A stretch of 64,000 nucleotides of DNA from contig NC_059478.1 of NCBI RefSeq assembly GCF_018139145.2, forward strand, positions 8,122,001 to 8,186,000, in the 5' to 3' direction. Position 1 is the stretch's first letter; each line of letters begins with the position of its first letter. The notes beneath the pieces were generated by a model. That model was not told the DNA's origin, did not search any database, and was given only the letters and a program-made list of their open reading frames with translations. Position numbers and translations under genes: made by a program. This document shows positions 53,200 to 64,000 of this stretch, one piece after another. This stretch comes from Gymnogyps californianus. Lineage: Eukaryota; Chordata; Aves; Accipitriformes; Cathartidae.

Positions 53200-53800
53200 A
53201 GAGTAGAAAAGGTAAACAGAGTTCAGAGCAAAGTGAAACATAAATTCATATTGCACCCACATCTGCAATGCTGGTGGCAGTTCCGGCCAGTTTACCTGAG
53301 AAACTTTACAGTAGAGCTATAGGAAATGCAGAGATGGGCAACTAGGTTGATGAGCTTTTGTATGCAAGGTGACTAAGCAAAGCGTTTTTTGTTTAGAAAA
53401 AGGCAATTGTGAGGAGATGTGCTGGAGACTGGTGCATTTATCAACAGAGAAGTGAAATATGTTTCACTCACGATTGCTCATAGTACAAGTGCAGGGGCAT
53501 ACAGTGAAATTATTCAGCAGTAGGTAAGCCAAAGGAAGTAGTGTTTTCACAACACACAATCCAAGTGCAATGAATTACTACAGGATGTTTTAGAGGACAG
53601 AAATATACCTGGTCATAGAGGTTAGATACGTTTGTGGGAAGTAGGTCCATGACTGACTGTTAAAGATGTCAGCCAATTTTGCTTGCTGGGAGGTGTAAAG
53701 CGGGGTCCCATACTATGCACATGCCTTTTTATATTCTTCCTGATGAATCCCCTTTTTACCACTATCAGAAAGAGGATATTGGGCTAGATAGAATAGCTGT
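53200..53800 (+). mobile_element. CR1-type LINE 3'-end fragment
   Basis: Matches the 3' portion of archosaur CR1 elements: GCAGAGATGGGCAACTAGGT near 53328, GTGAAATTATTCAGCAGTAGG near 53505, TGAATTACTACAGGATGTTT near 53571, GTAGGTCCATGACTG near 53640, and the near-terminal ATTGGGCTAGATAGA near 53778. Sense is +. It is 5'-truncated, which is usual for LINE copies. Confidence 0.8.
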
Positions 53801-56800
53801 CCTCGATGAAGACCACTGTGAGTGTGTTTATGTAAAAAATTGAGAGCGCTGTGTTGGACAGTGACATTGTGTGGACAACTTTGAAAGGAAGTCTTGGTTT
53901 CTTGGGAGATGATGTTTGATCACCATGTACGGCTACATCCTTTCCTCTGCAGGCGCTTTGTACTGTGACCCGGGAAATACTAGCAAAGGTTATACAAGCT
54001 TTACCTGTAAAGGTTGATGAAAAATCAAGACAACAGTCTTGCATATGCATTGACAGATGGAGGTCTCCAGGGAAAAAGAGAAAGTCTCCCAACCTGCTCC
54101 CCATTCTACTTCATGGCATCAAGCATGGAGCATGAATGCTGAGATCCAGAAGCAGAGGATCTCAGAGGAGAGTAACTGAGTAGAGCTGAGCACCTGTTCA
54201 GAATAAACCACAAGACCTTTTTTAACAGCTGTTGCCTGTTAGCAGGAATTACCTGCTGATCAGCCTGCAGCTTTCTCAATGTCTCGGGTTTTACAGAGAT
54301 TTCTCTCTGAGAGGATCCCTTGTGATGCTCAGTTGTTTTCTGTTCTTTGTCTTCATGCTTGGATTGCACAGGGTGTATGTGGGCAGAATGAGAGGAAGGA
54401 AGGAAAAGGAAGCCTCACAAAGTTTTTGTGGTTTCACCCACAAGAGAAGCCAGATTTCCCCTATTTGCATGCTGTCCTCCTCTCTCTGGGATAACAGCTG
54501 TCCTTCTCAGAAAGAGATGGTGGGTATTCCCTGGTCCTGTGAGCTTTCCCTTCAAGTCTGTGCTGTGAATTTGCATCTGCTCTTGGAAGGTAGTGTTAGT
54601 GTGCTGTTAACTTTTCATTTATTTATGGCTTATGGAGAGTGTGGTCTTTTTGTTGTGTGAGGTTCCTAAGAAAGGGTTGAAGATCTGTCAGGAATGTGAT
54701 TAAACTGGGAATTTCATTGCTTTGGTATGTTGTAGAGCTTTAATACATTAAGAAAAGGATCTGACACATTGGGTTAAGAACCTGCCAACCTCCATGAATC
54801 CTGATGTAACTTCCTGCTAGGAAAACCCTGAACAACAGTTTGCTACTTGAGCTCAGAAGATACGCAGAAGGATTACTTGTACATGTATCCTAATCCTGAT
54901 ATTCCTTCTAAAGCACTCGGTGCTACCTACTGCTAGAGGCAGACTTCTCAACTACCCTTTACTGTCTGATCTTGTGCAGCCATTCTTACGCACATATATA
55001 CACGCAGTGGTCAACAGCGTATAGCTGTTTGCAAATGCACTTCGTTACCTCCCCTTCCTACTAGGAGACTTATGCAGAAAGGTGAGTGCTCTACCTAGTG
55101 TGATGGCCAAGACAACTGTGTAGATCCTCACTGCAGTAAAGCAAGTGTGCGGGGAGACATACTTACATCTGCCATTCCCAGCTGTGGTTTTGCATGCCAA
55201 GGTGGGGTGCTTCACTCAGTCCTGCACTTCAAAGCAACGTATTTGATGTTCGACTCCACTGCCCTGTTTGAAGGTAGCTTCTGGGAGTTCTTCACCCTCA
55301 AAGTGGACTCCTGTCACTTGGACTACTCAGACCAAAGTGAAAGCGGAATGCTGGTGTGTTCTGCCAGCCAGCCAACTATGCACAAATTACAGGGTCTCCG
55401 GCTCTCACAGAGCTGGATGGAGCAGCACAGGGAGTCAAGGAAGCTACGTGCAAGGCGAAAAGTTATATGCCAAGCTGAAGCCTCTAAATTGCCAGGGCTA
55501 GAAAGTACAGTTGTGAAGTAAAGCTGTTTAGATTTTGTCCAAATGATCAGTGTTTTCTACCCCCAAAGTGGGTGGAGGGTGGTGTGTAGTGTTAGATGCT
55601 CTATACGGTATCGTGCAACTTTGCTAGTAGAGGATCTGTTGCTTCCTAGATGTATATAAGAGCTTTGAATGTGGCTGATGATGTGGCTTGCATATATCTA
55701 CTTGTTGCCATACTAATAATTTTGCAGTGATATTGAAGAGCGCAAGATCAGGTCCTGGCTCGTTCATCTCGCCTGTCTACTGAAATCAGGTAGCCAACAT
55801 GTTTCTGTCCTTTCCATTTTCCCCACACGTTGTAATTGAATGGGATATTTGCATTTGCAATATGAAACACAAGGTAGGCTTCTATTTTAACATCTTTGCT
55901 TTTCAGTTTGCTACCTAGCATTTCCACCTAACCAAGTATGCCTGTAGTTGTCAAGTTACAAGTAAAAAAGTTGATGATAATAAAGTTGCTCTTGAAGTAC
56001 ATGGAGCTGTGCTGATTCACTATAGAGAATCTGACCTTTTATTAGTGGGTTTCTGATGACTTGACCCTGTACTCGAGTGTTAGTCTGCACCCACGCTTGT
56101 GATGTAGAAAGTATCTGACTCGGATTCTTCCATGATGACTTCTGCTTCCCACCCCCACTGTAAAAATGCTACCTTCGTGAGTTTGTAGGGGTGAATTAAG
56201 GAATCAAGAGCTGGGAAACCTTTGTTCTGTCCACCACTGACCTAGAGGACTTGGGTTACAAGTCCTTACTTGTACTTAGCTACACCTTTCTGAGAGCATC
56301 ACATCCGTCCACTTTATATGCATGCAAGCGCTTATTTATGCGAGTTGGATACTGCCACCAGCTCAGCTTTTTGTATGATCAGTGATTGTCTTTTGACATT
56401 CCTCTCACATACGAGCAGATAATTTTCTGTGCAATTTGTTTAATGACTGGAGTGTCTCTCATCCTGCTAAGTTTGGCTTTAGAGAAGAGCATTATCACTC
56501 CTCTCTTCCGACCATTGTGTAAATTCGTGTTCAAAATGTCTTTTAGAAGTAGTATGTGTAAACATTTCTGGTCTAAAGCAGGAAGTGCAAGTTGGCACAG
56601 TTTATATCAGGGAACAAACGGATGGCATTAGACCAGAGGGGAAAAAAGTGAGAAAGCATGAGAGAAGCTGAGTGAGCCTGATTCTTCATTCTTTTTGCTC
56701 TCATGTGAATCAGGGACATGTCTGCTGGAGTCAATGAAGCAGTATTATTGTTATAAGAGAAGTATCTCTGGTATGAAAGAAATTAGATCAGGTTGGCCTT

Positions 56801-59800
56801 GAAGCTCTTCTGCAGTAAGCATACTTGCTTAAGCCCTCCTTGATGTGTGATCAATATGCTCCACCCACTCCAGGATCAACTTACTGGTACACAGTGTATT
56901 AAAGCTACCTCTAAAATTGACTCCTCTAATGTTTTTTATCTTGGAAGAGTAGTGTGGCTGAGAGCAAGTTATCCCACAAGACTGCAATTCTTAGAGCTGC
57001 CAGCCAAAACTTGTGCCCTTCTGCCTGTTGTCGCCTTGTGGCCTGATTGTTCTCCTCCTTTAGCTTTACATCTTTGCAGTTTTATTTTCTATTTCAGGAG
57101 CATTGATTCTTACTTACTAGAGGAAGGAGCTAACAGTTATTTCTCTCACTTGTTTGTTCTTTTCATCAGTGTTGCCAGCACAAATATTTATGAAGATCTA
57201 TGCGTGTGTGCAGTTGTTGTTCTTTGAGAGTCATTCCAGTCTTTCATGTCTCCTGTTTTCTGCTGATGCTAATGGGCAATCACATGTTGATTCTGCAACA
57301 GATTTAACCTCTTGGCTTTCCATTCAGACCTCTCTTGGCCTTGAGGTTTGAAGCTTTGGTCTGCTGTGTTGCACCTAGCCAAGTATCCTTTGCTTTCAGG
57401 TGTGTGATCTGACTGCTCTGTAACACTGCCTTGTCATCATCATGCTTGCTCTGGTCCTTCCTTAGAGCTATGCTGTTGTTTGTATTCCAGGCAAATTAAG
57501 GTTAACTGTGCAACAGTTGTGACAGCATCTAAAATGTCCTGTGGTGGAACATAAAGACTACCTTATATGTTTCTACCCTTTTTTTAAATGTAGGGGTTGA
57601 AAAGAAACAGTTTTTTCAGCTTTTCTGCTGTGTCATCCTTCCACTGCTGAGGTGTGATGCCTGTTGGCGCTTGTACTGTGTTCCTCTGCTACCTGAATTT
57701 CTGGTGAAGTATTTTAGAACAGTCTGTGTAAGCAGAGCTTTTGAACAGTAGGAATGACTTTATTTTCTTTTTTTGGCATTTCTGAATTTCGAAGAAGTTT
57801 TGTCGCAGAAAGGTGCAGTCCTTTAGCAAGGCAGATGAGATGGCACAGCTCACATAGGGGAAACACCCTGCAATCTCTTAGGGACAGATCACTTCTGTTG
57901 TTTTCCTCATCCAAGGTAAATCAATGCTTTCTTTTGGTAAACATATCAAATATCAACAGACCTTGGATTGCTAAACTGTGCATTCTCAGAAGATGGCCCT
58001 GCTGGTATCTCCTGCTTGTCAGAGAATGCAGTCTTTCACTAATCAGGGGTATGATTCATGCTAAAGGAACAGAAGGCACTGGAGAGGCTGCATAAAGAAA
58101 ATCTACTCTCCTCCCAGGCAAAATGTGAACATTTAAAGATACCGTTTTTGTCCTGCACTGGGAATAAACAATCTCAGAGCTATTTGTGGAAGAGAGATAT
58201 CAACAGTTACTTGAATATTGCCTTGTCACTTGCCTTGTCCTCAAGGAAAATGTCAGCATGTTGTGATCTCCCAGCTGGAGCCTTCTCTCTTAATCTGCTT
58301 CAGCATGCTCTAAGGGACACGGTGTATCGGAATTTGCATTTGGGAGCAGTTCCTGTAAAGTCTCATGCTGATGCTATTGGAGAGGAGGCTGTGATGTGCT
58401 GTGGGAGCATTGGTCTGCTCATAAAGATGAAGTAGTAAAACACTGGGATGACAGCTCTGGTGTTTCATCAAGGCCTTTCAAGTTAATGTATCTGACTAGT
58501 AAATTGACCCCGAATAAAAGTGCTTCAAGAAACTGCCATTTTTCTGCCTTGGAGAACCTAACTAGAAAAGTGGCACTTCAGCTTTCTAGAAGGAAAAATT
58601 TTGAGGCAAAAAATTGAGGCAAATAATTCTGAATTTTCCTAGGGAAAATTGAGTATTTTACATTTTTCTTGGGGAAAAATGTTCCCCAAGGGAATGTTTC
58701 CCAGCCCTAAGCCTGCATTATCAGGAGGAGATGGAAGAGAAAGTCTGTGAGAGAGATATTTGCATAGAATAATATTGCCCGTTCCCTTGGATCCTGGCAG
58801 AAACACTGGGTGGCTGAAAGTCTCTGCAGGAACCATCCCTAAATCATCTGGATGGTCCACACTGACTCTGGTTAACAGATGGTATAAAAACACAAAACCT
58901 TTGCCTGCCTTCAGGTAGAAGGAGGAATCTGCTGCTTGGGAAGACTCTGAGCATGAACAGGAGGATTGGGGCTCTCTGTCTGCAGGTGCATTGACAGAAC
59001 AGCTCATCGCTCGGGCTAATTTTGGAAGGTTGCCCTGGTATGGTTAGAGCTAGAGTTTTAGGAAGTCAGCCCATCTGAGCAGGAAGATAGTGTGTCTACC
59101 AGCCCTAGGGACATACTGATAAGTTGAAATAATTCTTCATTTTTCCAGGAACTCATAACTTAGATCCTGTTGCGAGCCAGGAGCTCATGGAGCTAGAGGT
59201 CCAGCTTATGGCAGACTCCTTTCCCTGCTGCAATAACGCCTGAGAACCATGTGCATTTTCTATATCTGTGACAATCCAACTTCTTGTACTGATGCAGTAG
59301 TAGATCTTAGTTTCCAATGAAGAATTAAATCAGCCACAGTGTAAGAATCATATCATGTCTTCTCAACCTAACAAACTCTCACAAAAGAGCGCAGCAGAGC
59401 ATGTGGTGAAGTACTCTCTATAGTGGCTCTGGACCCTGCCCTTAGTGTCGCTGTCCCCTGCCCTCACATCCATCTAAATGGTCTCAGGACCTCCATCATT
59501 AATTCTGAGCCTGCAGGAAATTGTCTTAGGTTTTGCTAGTCCTCTGATAACTACACAGGATAACTTGTCTGAGCAGTTGAACAGGCAGCAGTTTATTTAC
59601 AGTGCTAGCTCTCTTCTCTTCAAAACACTCTGTTGTCCATTGGCTAGGGCAGTTCAAGACAAGTTCAGTTTTGTATTACATTGGATCATAGTCAATGTGA
59701 GTGAGGTGGTTGAAGCATTTAGAATTTATGCCTTGCTTAATCTCATCCTGAACAGCAATTACGTGTCTTCTAGGAAACCATGGACTGAGCAACATCATGG

Positions 59801-62800
59801 TGGTAACAAGAGAGGAATGACCCTTTGGGAAGTGACTGACATCCTCAGGCCATGTCAGAGACCTTGTCCCACCACTCACCCAACATGACCATTTGTCAGG
59901 TTGTTGTATGGGAGAAGAAGAGATGGGGATGGAGGGAAACCCCCTCTCCCTGTGATGTGACTCAGCATTATTTCCATGGTTGTATGAACTGTGCCTGAGA
60001 ACAATATCAGAGTAATATGCTGCTGAGTAATATGCAGAGTGCCACTTGGGTTTCTAGAGCCAGTAGTCAAGGACAATGGCTGGGACCGCACTACACATAT
60101 TTGTCTGAGCTCACCATGGGACTTGGAGACTGGAATTTCCCCTTGTGCACTTTGCTCAGAAGGTGAGGGAGCCCTGGCAGGGTTAAAGCAAGACAGCCAC
60201 CCCACCTCATTCTAGCACAGGCGCTTCCTGCAAAGCCAGCCCCGGTGATGCGGGTGTGCAGAATGCATCTGGGCTATGAAGCAGATGACACTGAGATCAA
60301 AGATTCCACCGGAGGTATTTGCTTGAGCCCTCTGCAGCATAACTGCAGATTTACTCAGCTGCACAGGTCGCCCTTCCTGTCAATGCCTTCGTTGTAAAAG
60401 ACCCACATGTGGACATTGAAAATATGTGATGATATTGTTGGATCATGACACTACAGGCTGTTAGGATACAGGCACTTGAAAACCGGGCTTCCCCTTTCTG
60501 CTTGTGTTTGAATACCTCAGCAGCAAGGTAAAGAGATACAACACATCCTGAAAGGAAGCAGAAAAGTTGCATAGTGTTCTCTCAACTTGGTGCTGGGTGC
60601 TTCCTAAGTCATCCTGCCTCCCAGTGCTTATTCTTACAGCTCCCTAGGCAAAGAGCGGGCAGGAGTTCAGGGCACAGGGACAGCAGAGTTGTCCTTGAAG
60701 GTTCATAGCTGTAAGAGTGCTAATAAGAGAGTTTTCCACTCTAATAAATGGAATCAATTCAGGAAAACAAAGAGCTTTAATTTTTGATGAGTATGATAGT
60801 CCAACAGGATTGCAACTAGCGTTCTGTAACTTTGTTGCTGCTCATTGACTTCTCAACAAGCTTTTTGATCAAAATTTGTTTCTGTCTCTGAACATACTGG
60901 CTGAATTCTGCATATCAAAATCATTAAAGGACTTCTTTGCAGAAGCGAGTCTTGGTTTGCTATGAGAAGATGGTTTCATTGCACATAAACTATTACAGTT
61001 TTGGGTCAGACTTATTTTGATAAAGTTCCGTTTGCTTCAGTGGCTTTCAATCAGCATAAATGTGGTTTAACTTCTTTGTCATCAATAATACACATTTTCT
61101 GCCTTTGGGATGATAATTAAAATCACAGAACAGTCTTTAAGCTATGAAAACTGCCCTTGGTGATGCTTACCTTCAGTGAAAGGGTAGCTAAATAGACCCT
61201 CGAGGGTATCAGTGGTCAATCCCCAGGTCACCAGGGCAGCTGGTGCTCTTGGACCCTAAAAGGTGGGAAGTCAGTAGTAGTAGCTTTGTAGCTGTCCTCT
61301 TGTCTGGGCGATGAAGTCCTCTGCTTACTCAGATACAAACTACTGGGGCAAAGTGCAGTCGTTCCTATTTTCTTAATTGACATGAGCAGAACTACTTGAT
61401 TTCTTTTTTGTGTATGGTCTGATACCTGTGCATCAATCTGAAGGCAAAGGAGACTGTAAGACTTAATCAGGACTTTGGAATGTATTTTGAAGTTAGTAGC
61501 AATGGGGAATAAATAACATGATTATCTCTAACATCTCCTGCTTTCCATACTGGGTTGATCTTGGGTAGTTGAGTATCCCACAGCTTCTGAGAAGATAGTG
61601 TTGCTACAAATTAGAGGACAGGAAGAAATCACCTTTTCTCCGTGGCAGCTGATTACTGCATTTTACAAATTCTCAGCCGATTCTCTGAATCAAATATCAA
61701 GGTAGGAGTAAACTCTGTGTCTTTGCCAGGTTCTGTGAAGGCAGTATGAAGGAGGAAGTGATCTACTACGCAGGAGAATTGCTTCAAGTTTGAGGGGTGT
61801 CCACCATCACTTGTTGGGAGTCTGTTCTTCATGAAAATAGGAACAACATTTTTTTTCCCCAATGGTTTGACTTCTTGGAAAGTGGTAGAGCTGGTTCCTT
61901 TTCTTATTATTAATAACAGCTGAGGCCTCAGCTGGAAAACCCTATTTTCAGTTATTTAAAACTTGGACCACCTTAACTATCTGAGCTGAAATTTAATACT
62001 GTGAGTTGTCCTGCAGCAGAACTTTCCCAGGAAACTGGGACCGAACAACTTAGTGGTGTCCAGGCCTAGCTGAATTTTGTGGATAGCAAGTGCCAAAACA
62101 GAGCTGTCCAAAGGCTAAAAGGAGAGCTGTGGGAGGGGATCACAACCAGAGGGGTCCTGAAGTCTTGTATTATAACAGGATTGTTTGGGACTGTGTTGCC
62201 TGGAGATCAGCTCAGTCTGTTTGGTGTGGCCCATCCATTTTGCCATGCACTCTTGGGATGGAGCTGCCTGCAGCCTAGTTCTTGTGCCTGTCAGCACTGC
62301 TCATCAGCACTGTTCCTAGAAAAGTATATTCTGGCTTTTTTTGGACAAACCACCTGCGTCAGTGGTGTGCCATCCAGTCTGTCCACCTCCGAACTGTCCT
62401 GTTCCTTCCCTGCTATTATGTCTGTCTGCATCTCACAGGGTTGTAATGCTTGTAAAGTTCTCTGCTGTTGTGTAGTGACAATTATAGAAAATCCTCTGAA
62501 GAGTAATTACCCTTTTTAGTGGAAGTTTTAAATAGTGTGCATTAATAAGACCAGGGTTGTATATTAAACAATGGGGAGGAAACAAATGCTAAGTAACACT
62601 CAGTAAATGATCATTTGGCTGTCCTGTGTATGATGACATGATGATGCTTAGGGGAAAACACTATTTTTAGGGGTAATTGAAAGTTGTATCGTGAATGCAC
62701 AAAAGGAAGCCTAACTGAAGTGGCAGAGGCAAACTTATTTCAGGTGTTTCCTGAATCTTGCATTATTAATAATAATTTTTCCATGTGGTTTTATTTTTGT

Positions 62801-64000
62801 TGTAGACTTCATAAAGGGAACTAACATCTCTTTCCATAGTCTTTCTTATCTTTATAAACAGATAAGCTTGTAAGGTGAGAAACCTGTTCTAGTTGCAAGA
62901 ACAGTTCCTCTGCTTTGTGATATTTTATCCAGTTTATTAGAAAAGCAGCAGATACTCTAAATAAGCATCATGGTTCTGGAATGAGGCTTTTCCTGGTCTG
63001 AACCCAAAAGAAAAAAAGGCTTTTAGGAGCTTTTGGACACAATGTCCAACAGTCTTCTCACTCCTACTTTCAGATTTTCACATCATCTCTGTGCTTCCCT
63101 CTGCCCAGCAGCACAGGATTCCTCCAAGTGAGAGACGGGGAGCTTTTCGTCTTGGACCGGTGCTCAGCCTGTGCTGCCTGAATCTCTGAAAAGCACTGCC
63201 ACTTTAATAAGCAGTGGTGACAACAGGAGTGCCCGTTGTGGAAGTTCCCTCTTTCCAATTTAGCAATGTCAAGCAATCTCATTTCCCTACTGAGGTTGGA
63301 TAATTCTGGGGTTGCCACTTTCTCCAGCTTTCCCGTGATGCCTACAGTTGGTTAGCTCTGATCTTTGGTACAATGTGCAAAAAATCACAATTGCTGAAGA
63401 AAGGTTTGTACCGAAACCTTCAGCAAACACTTGCAGGAGAGGGAAGGGTTCAGATGCCTCCACAGTCTGTCTTGTTCCCCTCACAACAGGGAATGCTTTG
63501 GTAGATAGAAGATGCCGTGACGTGGCTGTTTTGGGTGAGCTGTCACTTTGCAGTTGTGCTACCTGGCACCTGAGCCCTGACAAGCCACCTGTTTCATACT
63601 CCTGTGAGTAAGCTCTGTCCAAAGCACTAGTCCCTAGACTTCTAAATACTGCAGATGACTTCTGTGGAGGACCTGGTGCTTCCCGTAGAGGAAGTCGCTG
63701 TGGGCAGTTTTAAGGAGGTGAGATCAGCCTTCCTAATGTAATTCTGCCTGTCACTGGTTCTTCCTTGGAGCACAGTTCACAGCTGCTACAGCCAAGTCAC
63801 CTCTTGCTGCACTAATTGCTGTCTCCTGACAGTCTGCTTTTGTTCTCATCTCCTTTGCTAATGCATTGAACTGCAAATTCAGTCGCATTTGAATATACAT
63901 CAAAAAATCAACAGCTGCTGTGAAAAGCTTTTTTGTTTGACTGCCTTGTCACACCAGAGGCAAATCCTCCATCCATAAGAGCAACATACAAAATAAACTC
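53801..64000. other. Intergenic DNA to the window end
   Basis: No gene recognised. Open frames up to about 145 codons lack family resemblance. Short palindromes cluster at about 58636-58690 (AATTTTCC/GGAAAATT and CTTGGGGAA/TTCCCCAAG). Confidence 0.55.

Noticed and set aside
55147..55521. 124-codon open frame considered as a possible TNFSF18 or TNFSF4 exon, since these are neighbours of FASLG in other vertebrates
   Set aside because: It lacks the TNF-domain motifs (for example G-x-Y-x-x-Y) and shows no alignment I can support.
56386..56631. 81-codon frame with a hydrophobic stretch resembling a membrane segment
   Set aside because: It is short and isolated, and the hydrophobic run is explained by T-rich DNA; no homologue recognised.
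61115..61140. AAAATCACAGAACAG as the start of a minus-strand bird CR1
   Set aside because: The match is a few words long and the following sequence does not continue as CR1.

Overview
The window is vertebrate nuclear DNA, most likely from a bird. It has one compact multi-exon gene with GT-AG introns, mostly non-coding surroundings, solo LTRs of an ERVL-like type that I recognise from avian genomes, and decayed CR1-type LINE fragments. Species and chromosome cannot be read from the sequence.

The only protein-coding gene I can support is FASLG (Fas ligand, TNFSF6), on the + strand at about 8.15-12.75 kb. A TATA box lies at 8154-8160. Four coding exons follow: 8268(or 8223)-8534, 8910-8955, 10852-10905 and 11348-11742. 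The 3' UTR is about 1 kb and ends near an AATAAA at 12730-12735. The predicted protein is 253 aa from the start that aligns with mammals, or 268 aa from an upstream in-frame ATG. It has a short proline-rich cytosolic tail, one transmembrane helix, a stalk and a complete TNF homology domain. It is a type II membrane ligand that kills Fas-bearing cells.

Layout: 1-7.7 kb is upstream non-coding DNA with poly-C and poly-A runs. FASLG follows, then 12.8-20.9 kb of non-coding DNA holding a minisatellite of four 48-bp copies (15950-16141). At 20.9-22.5 kb there is an internally shortened LTR and then solo LTR A. Solo LTR B is at 31.27-31.85 kb and solo LTR C at 50.13-50.72 kb. All three solo LTRs have perfect 5-bp target-site duplications and lie antisense to FASLG. 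CR1-type LINE remnants are at about 43.7-44.3 kb and 53.2-53.8 kb. A 104-bp sequence occurs twice (33130 and 34291). The rest shows no recognisable gene, and its short ORFs look like chance.

The most striking unexplained signal is an 86-bp near-perfect hairpin at 39047-39132. Its stem has 39 positions and its loop 8 nt. Two of its three non-Watson-Crick positions are G.U wobbles in + strand RNA, which makes it a candidate hairpin RNA (miRNA-like) or a miniature foldback element. A second, more decayed palindrome lies at 49748-49859. I see no bacterial-type systems, CRISPR arrays, rRNA or tRNA.
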